From assembly GCA_963715825.1 (NCBI GenBank), contig CAVQSI010000002.1, forward strand, positions 262,919 through 326,918: DNA of 64,000 nt. The letters run 5' to 3'. The translations under genes were made by a program, and so were the position numbers. Positions 1-9,112 of the stretch are shown one piece after another. How positions within the stretch are numbered: the first letter of the stretch is position 1; every line of letters starts with the position of its first letter. This stretch comes from Sva-07 sp963715825 (GTDB taxonomy: Bacteria > Actinomycetota > Acidimicrobiia > Acidimicrobiales > Ilumatobacteraceae). The notes below the pieces were generated by a model. It was not told the origin of the DNA and did not search any database. It saw only the letters and a program-made list of their open reading frames with translations.

Positions 1-684
1 CTCGCGACGATCGTCGCCAACGCCGGCAACGACTCGGGCCGAAGCCACCGATCGGTGCTCGACACGGTCGACGCGATGACCCGCCGGAGCGCTGCCGGGG
101 TGCGCTTCGTCGCCAACGCCGTCAGGGCTCGCGCTGCGCACCGGGCAGTGGAGGAGGCTGCACTGGTCGTTCTTCCCGCCCTCGCCGGCGCGCCGGTTGC
201 CGTGCTCGCCGACGTCGGTGCGCACCGTGTGGGCGAACCGCTGTCGCCGGCGCTGCGGGTCGCGGACACCGTGGTGATCGTGCACCGCCAGGCCACGGCG
301 TCAGCGGCGGCAGCCACGGTGCGGATCGAACGTCTCGTCGAGTCGGTCGAGGAGCTCGCTCACCTCGACGCCACCTTCGTGCTCGCGATCGTCGGGCGGT
401 CGCCGTTCGATCCGGCCGAGATCGGGCAGTTCGTCGACCAGGCGGTGCCCGACACCGTTCGACGCGTCGTGGCGCTCGGCGACGACCCGCTGGCCGCGGC
501 CACGATCGCCGGCCGGTCCGGCGTGTCGGCCAAACGGCTCCGGCGACTCCCGCTGATGCGCGACACCGCCCAGCTGGCGGGCGAACTCGCCGACGTTGCC
601 GACCTTGCCGATGTTGCCGACGTTGCCTCGTCCGATCGGTTCACCGCACCCGCCGGGACCGTCGAGTCGGGGGGCGAACGCTGA
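1..684 (+). CDS. TadZ/CpaE-like pilus localisation ATPase, C-terminal part (truncated by window start)
   Basis: The frame is open from the first base, so the N-terminus lies outside the window; 227 residues are visible. The segment reading LADVG, then a run of small residues, then ADTVVIVHR looks like the late beta-strands of a MinD/ParA-fold protein, where an Asp-containing strand is followed by a 'could be risky neighbour' strand. In Tad loci such a protein (TadZ/CpaE) sits just before TadA and places the pilus machine in the cell. The stop codon overlaps the TadA start by one base, so the two are co-translated. The last 40 residues contain a short repeat of Ala-Asp-Val/Leu triplets. The family call rests on context plus weak fold resemblance because the Walker A region is not visible. 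Confidence 0.6.
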   Translation, partial: LATIVANAGNDSGRSHRSVLDTVDAMTRRSAAGVRFVANAVRARAAHRAVEEAALVVLPALAGAPVAVLADVGAHRVGEPLSPALRVADTVVIVHRQATASAAAATVRIERLVESVEELAHLDATFVLAIVGRSPFDPAEIGQFVDQAVPDTVRRVVALGDDPLAAATIAGRSGVSAKRLRRLPLMRDTAQLAGELADVADLADVADVASSDRFTAPAGTVESGGER

Positions 685-2084
685 TGACCGTGCGGTTCGG
701 TGCGCCGACCGAGGACCTCGACCACGCGATCACGCTCGTGACCGACCGGGTCGCCGACCGGCTGATCGAGGCGATCGAACACGACGACGGCGCCCGGAGT
801 TCGTCGAGAACGCCGGGCATCGCGCTGGCCGGCGACGAGCGCCGCCAGCAGTTGCTGGTCGGCGCCTGGATCAGCGACGAGGTCACCTCGGTCAACGAGG
901 CGCGCCTGCAGCGCGGCGCCCGGCCGCTGTCGCAGCACGAGGAACACCACGTTCGAGCGCGGGTGGTCGCCGAGCTCACCGGCGCCGGCCCCCTCGAGCC
1001 GTACCTCAGCGATCCGATGGTCGAAGAGGTCGACGTCAACGGTCCCGACTCGACGTGGGTGACCTACACCGACGGTCGCAAGGTCGACGTCGGTCGGCTG
1101 TGGTCGTCGGCGGCCGAGCTGACGTCGTTCCAGAAGCGCATGGCGCTGCGGATGACCGGCACCGGCGAGGGCCGACTCGACACGTCGTCGCCGATGCTCA
1201 CCCTGCAGTCGCGCGACGGGGCGCGCATCGTGATGGTGCTCGGCGGCAGCGACGAACACGGCGTGTCGACGCATCCGCGCATGGCGATCCGACGGTTCGT
1301 CGTGCGCCAGGTGGGCCTCACCGGGCTCGCCGAGCTCGGCCTGTTCCCGCATGCCCTCGTCGCTCGGCTGCGGGCGCTGGTGCGCTGCGGGTTCACGATC
1401 CTCGTGTCCGGGCCGCCCGGCGCCGGCAAGACCACCCTGCTGACCGAGTTGCTCGGCGAGGTGTCGCCGCTCGAACGCATCATCACCGTCGAGAAGAACC
1501 TGCTCGAGCTGCGCCTCGAGGACGACCCGAGACACCCCGACGCACCGGCGTTGTTCACCCGCCACGCGAACGCCGAGGGCGAGGGCGAGATCACGACGCG
1601 CCAGCTCGTCGAGCTGACGCGGCGCCTCAACCCCGATCGGGTGGTGGTGGGCGAACTCGTCGAGGACGAGGCGCTCGACATGCTCGACGTCGCCTCGATG
1701 TGCAAACGAGGGTCGCTGGCCACCATCCACGCGCACACGGCGGACATCGTCCTGCAACGGCTCGCGTACTACGTGTCGAAGTCGAACACGAGCCTGCCCG
1801 AATTCGCCGTGTACTCCCTCATCGCCCAGACCGTGGATTTCGTGGTGCACATCGACCTCGTGCGCAACGCCGTCGAGGACCAGGGTGCCGTGCGGCGAGT
1901 GACGTCGATCATCGAGGTCGGCGGGCTCGGCGAGGCAGGCGGCGTGTCGAGCACCGAAGTGTGGGGGCTCGACGCCCACGACGAACTCGTTCAGGTGGCG
2001 CCACTGTCGCAACGGCACCTCAACCGGCTCCGGCTGGCGGGGTACCCCGCCGACCTGTTCGCCACCGGGGGCAACCTCCGATGA
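684..2084 (+). CDS. tadA: TadA/CpaF-type pilus assembly ATPase
   Basis: This 466-residue protein is the secretion-superfamily ATPase that powers Tad (Flp) pilus assembly at the inner face of the membrane. Walker A GPPGAGKT lies at about residues 243-250, the Walker B strand RVVVGEL at about 319-325 and the His box SLATIHAHT at about 344-352. The N-terminal 200 residues hold the usual CpaF domain with the substrate-independent DVNG motif near residue 117. ATG overlaps the stop of the upstream gene and its own stop overlaps the TadB start (ATGA), which marks a tightly coupled operon. It differs from PilB and PilT further along by lacking the tetracysteine zinc motif and by its CpaF-like N-domain. 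Confidence 0.95.
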   Translation: MTVRFGAPTEDLDHAITLVTDRVADRLIEAIEHDDGARSSSRTPGIALAGDERRQQLLVGAWISDEVTSVNEARLQRGARPLSQHEEHHVRARVVAELTGAGPLEPYLSDPMVEEVDVNGPDSTWVTYTDGRKVDVGRLWSSAAELTSFQKRMALRMTGTGEGRLDTSSPMLTLQSRDGARIVMVLGGSDEHGVSTHPRMAIRRFVVRQVGLTGLAELGLFPHALVARLRALVRCGFTILVSGPPGAGKTTLLTELLGEVSPLERIITVEKNLLELRLEDDPRHPDAPALFTRHANAEGEGEITTRQLVELTRRLNPDRVVVGELVEDEALDMLDVASMCKRGSLATIHAHTADIVLQRLAYYVSKSNTSLPEFAVYSLIAQTVDFVVHIDLVRNAVEDQGAVRRVTSIIEVGGLGEAGGVSSTEVWGLDAHDELVQVAPLSQRHLNRLRLAGYPADLFATGGNLR

Positions 2085-2911
2085 GCCTCGACGTCGCGCT
2101 GCTCGTTGCGTCCACGATCGCCGGCGTGCTCGCCGTGATCGTCGTGGTGGCAGGCGACGACCAGGCGCCGCAACCGCGCCGGGCCGCTCGTCCTGGCGTG
2201 TGGGTTCGCCTCGCTGGGGCCGGTGCCGCGTCGCTGGCGGTGGTGGCAGCGTCGGGCTGGTTGGTGGCGGCGCTGATCGTCGGGGTCGGCTGCTGGTACG
2301 CGATCGGCGCCTGGCAGCAACGCGACGCCGGCGGGGTCAGCGACCTGCAGCGCATCGACGCGCTGGCGTCGTGGATCGAGAACCTGCGCGACGTGTTGAT
2401 CGCCGGCGACCAGCCGGTCGGTGCCATCAACGCCACGGTGGCCACGTGCCCGACCGCCATCAAGCCGCAGGTGCGCCGTCTCGCTGCCGGGCTCGGTCGG
2501 CAGGACCCGGCCATCGTGTTCCGTCGCTTCGCCGACGACATCGACGACCCGCTCGGCGACCTCGTCGCCGCTGGACTCCTGATCGCCGTGCAACGCGGCG
2601 CCCGCACCGCCGCGGTGCTGAGTTCGCTGGCCGAGCAGGCCCGACGCCAGTCGGATCGCCGCCGACTCGTCGAGGCCGAGCGCGCACCGATCCAACGCGA
2701 GGTCACCCTGCTGACGGTGATCATGGGGTCGCTCGTCGTCGGGCTCCTCGTGTTCGGCCGCGCCGAGTACCTCGAGCCGTACGACAGCGCCGGCGGACAG
2801 CTGTTCCTCGGCCTGGTGCTCGCGATCTACGCGATGCTGCTGCTGCGAGTACAACGCCTCGCCCGGTTCCCCCGGCCGAGCCGGTTCCTCACCGCGGGGT
2901 CCGCTCGATGA
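2081..2911 (+). CDS. tadB: TadB-like inner-membrane platform protein
   Basis: A 276-residue membrane protein starting at ATG within the ATGA overlap with tadA. Two hydrophobic segments near the N-terminus (about residues 5-25 and 45-72) and two near the C-terminus (about 207-226 and 243-260) flank a cytoplasmic helical region, the usual type II secretion F (T2SSF) arrangement of TadB. It would form the membrane platform that couples TadA to pilin polymerisation. The ATGA overlap with the following tadC gene supports co-translation. A much longer reading frame extends upstream of this ATG, but it runs through tadA in another frame and is not real. Confidence 0.85.
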   Translation: MSLDVALLVASTIAGVLAVIVVVAGDDQAPQPRRAARPGVWVRLAGAGAASLAVVAASGWLVAALIVGVGCWYAIGAWQQRDAGGVSDLQRIDALASWIENLRDVLIAGDQPVGAINATVATCPTAIKPQVRRLAAGLGRQDPAIVFRRFADDIDDPLGDLVAAGLLIAVQRGARTAAVLSSLAEQARRQSDRRRLVEAERAPIQREVTLLTVIMGSLVVGLLVFGRAEYLEPYDSAGGQLFLGLVLAIYAMLLLRVQRLARFPRPSRFLTAGSAR

Positions 2912-3813
2912 GGCCGGCTGGGGTGTTGGTGCTGTGCAGCATCGTGTTCTGCGCTGGCGCCTGGTTGGTGATCGGCGGCTGGCGCCAGCCTCGTCCCGCG
3001 CTGCGGCGGGCGATGGCGCACCTGCATCGACCCGGGGTGGTCGCGCCGATGTCGGCGACGTCGACTGCAGCGGCGACGGAGCCCTCCGGCGTACTCGTCA
3101 GCGTCGGTTCGTTCGTCGAGCGCAACGGAGCGTCGAGGTGGACTCGCGCGTGGAGCCAACCGCTGCGGCTCGTCGGTCGCCGGGTCGAGACGCACGTCGG
3201 CTACCTGGTGCTCGCCGCACTCTGCGGGCTGATCGTGCCGGCGCTGCTGCTCGGAGTCCTCCAGGCGCTCGGCGTCGTGTCGCTGGGTGTCTGGATCCCG
3301 ATGGCGTTCTCGCTCGGCTGTGCGATCGTGGCGCCGCTGCTCGTGCACTCGACGACGATGACAGCAAGCGCCGAGGTCGCCGTCGACCTGCGCCACCAAC
3401 TCGGCGCCTACCTCGACATGGTGACCATGCTGCTGGCGGGCAACACCGGCTACGAGGGCGCGCTCGATCAGGCGGCCCGGGCGGGCGACGGCCTGCTGTT
3501 CCGCGAGCTGCGCCGGGCGATGCGCGAGGCGGGCACCACCGGGCAGAGCCTCGTGCGGGCGCTCGACCAGGTTGCCGCCGACTACGGCATCGTCGAACTC
3601 GAACAGGTCGCCGCCACCGCCACGCTCTCGGCCGCCGAAGGTGCGCCGGTCGCCCGCAGCCTGGCGGCCAAGTGCTCGACGCTGCGCTCGACCCTCGCCG
3701 CCGAACAGGAGGCCGACGCCCGGGTCCGCAACGACAAGGTCACCCCGCCCCTCGTCGCCATGGCACTGCTGTTCATGGCCCTGATCATCTACCCCGCCCT
3801 CAACCTCAACTGA
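2908..3813 (+). CDS. tadC: TadC-like inner-membrane platform protein
   Basis: 301 residues with a hydrophobic N-terminus (about 5-22), a pair of membrane segments around residues 95-150 and a final one at the C-terminus (LVAMALLFMALIIYPALNL). The soluble part between them (YLDMVTMLLAGNTGYEGALDQ, then ELRRAMREA) is the T2SSF helical repeat. TadC pairs with TadB as the second platform subunit. ATG overlaps the tadB stop (ATGA). The gene ends in a short low-complexity C/A-rich spacer before the small pilin. Confidence 0.85.
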   Translation: MRPAGVLVLCSIVFCAGAWLVIGGWRQPRPALRRAMAHLHRPGVVAPMSATSTAAATEPSGVLVSVGSFVERNGASRWTRAWSQPLRLVGRRVETHVGYLVLAALCGLIVPALLLGVLQALGVVSLGVWIPMAFSLGCAIVAPLLVHSTTMTASAEVAVDLRHQLGAYLDMVTMLLAGNTGYEGALDQAARAGDGLLFRELRRAMREAGTTGQSLVRALDQVAADYGIVELEQVAATATLSAAEGAPVARSLAAKCSTLRSTLAAEQEADARVRNDKVTPPLVAMALLFMALIIYPALNLN

Positions 3814-3896
3814 CCCGACCCACTCACCGACCCAGCCCACCCGACCCAGCCCACCCGACCAGCCCACCCGACCAAGCCCACCCGAGAGGAACCGAC
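3814..3896 (+). repeat. Short tandem CCCACCCGACC-type repeat upstream of the Flp pilin
   Basis: The 80 bases between tadC and the pilin consist of imperfect copies of an 11-14 base unit (cagcccacccgac), ending in GAGAGGA, which can serve as the pilin ribosome binding site eight bases before ATG. The strand-biased, structure-poor spacer may separate pilin expression from the upstream platform genes; no promoter is obvious. Confidence 0.7.
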
Positions 3897-4115
3897 ATGC
3901 ACGATCCGATGTTGATGCTGACGAGCGTGATCGCCGTCGTCACCCGAGCGCTCGCACCGACCGCAGATCCCGGTGCGGATCGCGGTGCGGTCTCGATCGA
4001 GCAGGTGCTCTGGTATGCGGCTGCGGCCATCAGTGTGGCGGTCGTGGCGGCGATCATCTGGAGCCAGATCCGCGACACGGCGAGCACCCCGGTGCAGTCG
4101 CCGTCGGCGCCCTGA
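3897..4115 (+). CDS. Flp-type pilin subunit candidate
   Basis: A 72-residue protein with one hydrophobic stretch. Around residue 28 the sequence RG/AVSIEQ matches a class III prepilin peptidase site: Gly before the cut and Glu at +5, followed by a roughly 20-residue hydrophobic helix (VLWYAAAAISVAVVAAIIW). Small size, position directly after tadC and a strong ribosome binding site fit the major Flp pilin. The leader is long (about 28 residues) but ordinary for actinobacterial Flp proteins. It could instead be a small TadE-like accessory; the absence of any other Flp gene here favours the major subunit. Confidence 0.7.
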   Translation: MHDPMLMLTSVIAVVTRALAPTADPGADRGAVSIEQVLWYAAAAISVAVVAAIIWSQIRDTASTPVQSPSAP

Positions 4116-4134
4116 CGTCCGGCGGACATGCACG

Positions 4135-4542
4135 ATGGTCGACGCGGTGCGATGCGAACGCCTCCCGGAGCGGCGCCTTCGCGGCGATCGTGGGGCGGCC
4201 ACCTCGTTGGCGGTTGCACTGCTGACCCCGATGTTCGTGTTCCTCGCATTCGCTGCGTTCCAGGCGGCGATGTGGAGCCACGCCCGTACCGAGGCTCGCG
4301 TGATCGCGCGTGACACCGCCGCGCTGGTCGCCCGCTCGGGCGTGGCCGCGGGCGACGCCCAGGCCTCGGCGACGGCGATCCTGGAGGCCGACACCGACCT
4401 CCGCAACGTCGTGGTGAGCGTGGGCACGACCGCCGGCGTGGTCGTCGTGACCGTCACCGGTGACGCGCCGGGCATCATCCGCGGCACCGCGAACGCCCTC
4501 TCGGTGACCTCCGCGGTGCCGGTCGAGGAGATCACGCCGTGA
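4135..4542 (+). CDS. TadE-like pseudopilin
   Basis: 135 residues starting at ATG (4135); longer in-frame upstream extensions run through the pilin gene in another frame. An RG-AATSLAVALLTPMFVFLAFAAFQ segment at residues about 17-40 is a TadE-type membrane anchor with the cut site after Gly. The remainder is a small soluble domain rich in Ala and Val. TadE/TadF pseudopilins are processed by the prepilin peptidase and help initiate Flp pili. The stop overlaps the next start by four bases (GTGA). Confidence 0.7.
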   Translation: MVDAVRCERLPERRLRGDRGAATSLAVALLTPMFVFLAFAAFQAAMWSHARTEARVIARDTAALVARSGVAAGDAQASATAILEADTDLRNVVVSVGTTAGVVVVTVTGDAPGIIRGTANALSVTSAVPVEEITP

Positions 4543-4976
4543 CGTGCTGGCCGACTCGGCGGTTGCGTCGTGACGCCGGATCGTCCGACGCCCTCGGGTT
4601 GGCGTTGCTGACGCCGGCGGCGATCGGGCTGGCGGTGGTGATCGTGTTCCTCGGCCGTGGCGTCGACAGCCGGGCCACCGTGCAGAGCGCGGCCGAGTCG
4701 GCTGCCCAAGCCGCCGCGCAGGAACGTTCGGGCGCCGCCGCGGTCGCTGCAGCCGAAGAGGTCGGGCGGGCGATGCTCGTCGACCCGTCGTCGTGCTCGG
4801 CGCCGCAGGTGTCGGTCGATCTGTCCGAGTTCCGGCCCGGTGGTCAGGTGGCCGTCACCGTGTCGTGCACGGTGTCCACCGAGGGTCTGGAGCTGATCGA
4901 TCCACCGTCGAGCGGCGCCACGGCGACCGCGTTCGCCGCGATCGACCCGCTGCGCGCCACCGAGGAGGCGCCGTGA
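4539..4976 (+). CDS. TadE/TadF-like pseudopilin
   Basis: 145 residues from a GTG that overlaps the previous stop. An N-terminal charged segment (RRLRRDAGSSDA) precedes a membrane helix LGLALLTPAAIGLAVVIVFLGR, then an Ala-rich coiled region (ATVQSAAESAAQAAAQE) typical of TadE-like proteins, then a small beta-rich domain with two Cys residues. It is the second of three consecutive genes with this layout. The next gene again starts on the stop (GTGA). Confidence 0.65.
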   Translation: MTCWPTRRLRRDAGSSDALGLALLTPAAIGLAVVIVFLGRGVDSRATVQSAAESAAQAAAQERSGAAAVAAAEEVGRAMLVDPSSCSAPQVSVDLSEFRPGGQVAVTVSCTVSTEGLELIDPPSSGATATAFAAIDPLRATEEAP

Positions 4977-5407
4977 CGACCGCACCGTCAGCGACGACCG
5001 TGACGTCCGACCGCCGATGCAGCGGCGATCGCGGCGCCGGGTTGGTCGCCGGCATCGCGTTGATCTTCGCGTTCACGTTCCTGGGGTTGGTGTGGCTGGC
5101 CCGTGACGTCGACCGGGGCGTGTCGAACCGATCGGCGGCGCAGTCGATCGCGTTCCAGGCCGCCCGGTCGGGGGCACAATCGGCGGCGCTGACCGATCTG
5201 CGCTCAGGCGTCGCGGTGATCGATCCGGCGGCAGCGAGCAGTGCTGCGACGGCGACCGCCGGCGCGCTGTTCGCCTCGTACGGCGTCGACGGCCGCGTCA
5301 CGTCGATCGACGTTGCCGCCGACCGGGTGTCGGTGACGGTCACGATCGTCGACGACGGCCGCACGGTCACCGGCGCCGGAACGGTGCGCTCGGAGCGGGC
5401 GCCATGA
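4973..5407 (+). CDS. TadE/TadG-like pilus accessory protein
   Basis: 144 residues from GTG, coupled to the preceding gene. A DRGAGLVAGIALIFAFTFLGLVWLARD segment gives the pseudopilin anchor, followed by an Ala/Ser-rich helix and a C-terminal beta domain (VTSIDVAADRVSVTVTIVDDG). It is the third member of the tandem TadE-like trio and was probably generated by duplication. About 85 bases separate it from the LysM gene, which has its own AGGAGG ribosome binding site. Confidence 0.65.
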   Translation: MTTAPSATTVTSDRRCSGDRGAGLVAGIALIFAFTFLGLVWLARDVDRGVSNRSAAQSIAFQAARSGAQSAALTDLRSGVAVIDPAAASSAATATAGALFASYGVDGRVTSIDVAADRVSVTVTIVDDGRTVTGAGTVRSERAP

Positions 5408-5492
5408 CCGTCTTTTCCCTTCGGGCCGGCCCGGCGCCCACTGTCGGGGTGGCGGGCGCCGACCACATCGAACCGAACGGACAGGAGGACAC

Positions 5493-8400
5493 GTGACCGA
5501 ACGCGATCCGCACCGCTGGTCCCGGTTCGCAGCGTCGGCCGTGGCCTTGGTGGCGCTCGGTGTCGTGGTGCCGATCGGATTGATCGCTGCGTCGCGGGCG
5601 AGGTTCGGGTCGGCCAATCCGCTCGCCGGCGCCGATCCGCCGTGGGCGTGGGGGTCGAGCGAGGTGGGCGACGCCCTGTCGGGTCCACTCGCCGACGACA
5701 CCGTCATCGACGGCATCATCCGGTTGAGCCTGTGCGTGGTGTGGGTGGCGGTCGCGATCATCCTCGTGACGACGATCGTCGAGGTCGTCCATGCGGTTCG
5801 CCACCAGGGCCTCGCCCTGCCGGACGTGCGCGGGGTGGGCTGGGCCCAGCCGATCGCCCGGTTCATCGCCATCGGGCTCGTCGCCGTGCTGCCGATGATG
5901 ACGTCGGCGACCTCGTTGGCGTCGACGCTCGGCGCACGTGCCGCGCCGACGGCGACGTTCGGAGCACCGGTTGCAGCGCCGTCAGCCGCGGTGGGTGTGG
6001 CGGCGTTCGACGTCGCAGTGCCGGAGACTGCGCCGGCGCCGAGTCCGGCAACGGGGGCGGTGCACGTGGTCACCGCCGGCGAGTCGATCTACTCGATCGC
6101 CGTGGGCCTGGCCGACGGCGACTCGAGCCGCGTGCTGGAGATCGCCGACGCGATCATCGACGCGAACCTCGGCGCCACGATGCCCGGCGGTCAGCGCTTC
6201 ACGAATCCGGCCTACATCGAGGTCGGCTGGACGCTGCAACTGCCGGCCGAGGCCGCTGCGTCACGACCGGCCGAGCCGGGTCCGGCGAGCGAGGTGGCGT
6301 CGACGTACACGGTCGAGCGGGGCGACACGTTGTGGGACATCGCCGACGAGCAACTCGGCGATCCGACCGCATGGCCCGAGATCTGGGAACGCAACGCCGG
6401 CGACGAGATGGGCGGCGGGCGCACGTTCGACGACCCCGACCTGATCCTGCCCGGATGGGAACTCGAACTCGCCGCCGCCCCGTCGGTCGAGGTGGACGAG
6501 GTGGTGGATGCTCCCGTCGAACCGGTCGAACCGGTCGAGACGCCGGTCGTGGTCGTCCCGCCGGAGCCGACGGACGCGGCCGCCGACGAGCCGGCGCCGC
6601 CGGTCGACTCCACACCGGCCGAAGCTGCAGCGCCCGACGTTGCAGCGGTCGACATCCCCGGGCTCGACACCACCCCGGTCGACGCCACGACAGTCGACGC
6701 CGCATCGGTAAGCGGCGCCCGGTCGACCAATCGACCACCTCGCTCGACCGAGCGACCGCTGACGGACCGCTCCCGCTCACTCCCGACTCGCCATCATCGA
6801 CCGTTCCTCCCCATCGTCCACCACGTCCACCACGGTCGCACCTCCGGCCGGACCCATCGCTGACCCGGCAGCGAACCCGCCCGCTGACGCGCCGACACCG
6901 CAGGCACCGTCGCCGATCCGACTGGAACACGCTGCATTGCTGGCCGCTGGTGTGCTGGCGCTCGTCGGGGTGCGCCGGCGGCATCGACTGCGCTCCGCCA
7001 TGCCGCGGCATCGGGTACCCGAACCGCGTGAGGACGTTGCCCGGACCGAACGGACACTGCGAACGATCGATGCGGGCGAACGAATCCTGCGCGCCGACGT
7101 GGCGTGCCGGGCAGCGGCTCGCTCGCTGATCCACACGGGTAGTCAGATCGGGTGGGTCGAGGTCTCGCCCGACGGCGACCTCGACCTCCGCCTCACGGCA
7201 CCGGCGACGCTCCCGCTCCCGTGGACCGGCGCCGGCCAGTCGTGGCGGCTGGGCGCCGAGGTGCCCATCGAGATCCTCGGCGAGGATGCGCGCCAGGTGG
7301 GCCAGCCGTGCGTGGCGCTGGTGCAGCTCGGGATCACGGCGGCAGGCAACGAACTGCTCGTCGACCTCGAGGCGTGCGGCGTGCTGGCGATCGCCGCCCG
7401 CTCCGATCAGGCCGACGAGGTGGTCACCGCGCTGGCCACGTCGTTGGCGTCGTCGATCTTCGCCGAGGTCGCCCACCTCGTCGCCGTGTCGCTGCCGGAA
7501 GCGGCACTGTTGAACCATCGCAGCGCCCACCGCACCGGCACCGCCGACGCGGCGATCGAGCTGGCGTGCTCGCTGGTCGGGACGACGGCGGCCAACGAGC
7601 GATCGTCGTTCGAGCTGCGGTCGCTGCGCACGGGCGGCGAGGCGTGGGAGCCCGCCGTCGTGCTGCTCACGTCGTCCGACGAGGGCGCTGACGTGTGCGT
7701 CGCCGGCGCGTTGCCGGAGGCGGGCCACGGGGTGGCGGTCGTGGTCGCCGACGAGCGCGGGTGCGTGGCGACGGCCCCGACTCGTCTGGTTGCTCGTGCC
7801 GACGGCTGGAGCCTCGAAGCGTTCGGCACGGCGATCGAACTCACCCCGGTGGGCGTCAGCGAGTCGGATCTCGACCAGATCAACGAGCTGCTCGTCGACG
7901 CCGACCGCGAGCTGGAGCCGATCGACCCGATCGACGAGATCCAGTGGGCCGACGATGGCAGTGCCGCTCCAGCGGCGCCGCCGGACGCCGTCGACGAGCC
8001 GCTGACCGCGCCGTCGCCGTTCGAGCCGCGACCGCACGAGATCGTGGTCGGGCTGATCGGCGCCGTCGAGGTGCACGCACGCAGCGGCGAGGCCGGCGCC
8101 TTCGAACGGTCGAAGACGGTCGAGCTGATCGCCTGGCTCACGACCCACCGCGACCGGGCGACGCGGACCGGTGCGCGCACGGCGCTGTGGGACCTCGACG
8201 TGCGCGACGCGACGTTCGCCAACGTCGTGTCCGAAGCCCGGCGGGCGCTCGCCCGGCTGGTGTCGCCCCCCGACGGCGAGGAGTGGGTGGCACGAACGTT
8301 GACCGAGCAGCTTCCGGTCCACGAGCTCGTGGTCACCGATGCCGATCTGGTGGAGGACCGTCTGGCGCACGCCCGGGTGCAGCCGCCGAGTCAGGCGATC

Positions 8401-8787
8401 GAGACGCTGCGGCCGGCCGTCGAGCTGGTGCGTGACATGCCGTTCGCCGGCACGAGCTACCTGTGGCCCGACGCCGAGGGCATCACGTCGAACCTCGTGC
8501 TGCTGGCGATCAGCGCCACCGCCGAGTTCGCCGCGCATGCGCTGTCGCTCGGCGACACCGACGCGGTGTTCTGGGCGACCGGCAAGGGCTTGCGGGTGCT
8601 GCCCGGCCACGAGGAGCTGATCGCACTGCGGATGCAGGCACACGCTCGGGCCGGCGATCTCGCCGGGGTGCGCCAGGAGTGGGAGTCCTACGAGCGGGTG
8701 CTGGTGGCCGACGCCTGGTCCGACGGCGAACCCGCCCCCAAGCTCCTCGCCCTGCGCCGCGAACTCCTCAACCCCACCAGCTCCTGA
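5493..8787 (+). CDS. LysM / BTAD-domain membrane protein of the Tad locus (frameshifted as assembled)
   Basis: GTG start seven bases after AGGAGG. The first frame (to 6863) holds three hydrophobic segments in the first 150 residues, then two LysM repeats (about residues 190-250 and 270-330, the second with YTVERGDTLWDIADEQLGD), then a Pro/Val/Glu linker. The second frame (open from 6763, clear from about 6820) continues with a Pro-rich linker, a membrane helix (LEHAALLAAGVLALVGV) and a long cytoplasmic part that ends in an OmpR-like winged helix followed by a BTAD/SARP TPR-like domain (about 8035-8787). The linker frames suggest one or two single-base indels between 6715 and 6863, so I join them into one protein of about 1,097 residues. 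Such LysM-BTAD fusions are found in actinobacterial Tad loci and may link cell-wall sensing with regulation or assembly; function is inferred. Confidence 0.75.
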
Positions 8788-8806
8788 CCGCACTCCCCCG
8801 CCCCGC

Positions 8807-9037
8807 CGATGAGCGAACGGTCCCGCCGACGCCCCTCCCACTCATCGCCACCCGACCACCCACCCACCCGATGAGCGAAACGTGCCGCCGACGCCCCTCT
8901 CGCTCATCGCGACCCGACCACCCACCCACCCGATGAGCGAAACGGTGCCGGCCGGCGCCCCTCCTCGCTCATCGCGACCCGAGAACCCCTCCCGTCGATG
9001 AGCGAACGGTGCCGCCGGCGCCCCTCCCGCTCATCGC
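8807..9037. repeat. Four tandem copies of a 42-bp palindromic element, 62-bp period
   Basis: Copies lie at 8807-8848, 8869-8910, 8931-8975 and 8996-9037. Each opens with CGATGAGCGA and closes with CGCTCATCG (first copy CACTCATCG), so the ends pair; inside is a GGTGCC/GGCGCC pair around GCC. The spacers are 20 bases; the first two are nearly identical (ACCCGACCACCCACCCACC). The array fills the gap between the LysM/BTAD stop and the thioredoxin-like gene. Related pairs occur at 12161-12264 and 38398-38502. RNA from either strand would fold into hairpins, so the array may act as a terminator or a REP-like element. Confidence 0.85.
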
Positions 9038-9112
9038 GACTCGGGTTCTGCGACCACGAAACGTTCGGTGAACCGGGTCGATTCGGGCGCAGGTGTCGAC
9101 CACACTGGGCAC

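Noticed and set aside
6199..8841. 880-residue minus-strand frame opposite the LysM/BTAD gene
   Set aside because: It is a high-GC antisense shadow rich in Arg, His and Gly with no domain; the + strand has clear LysM and BTAD domains.
8807..9037. CRISPR-like array (42-bp repeats with 20-bp spacers)
   Set aside because: The repeats are palindromes with variable centres, the spacers resemble each other, and no cas genes are present.
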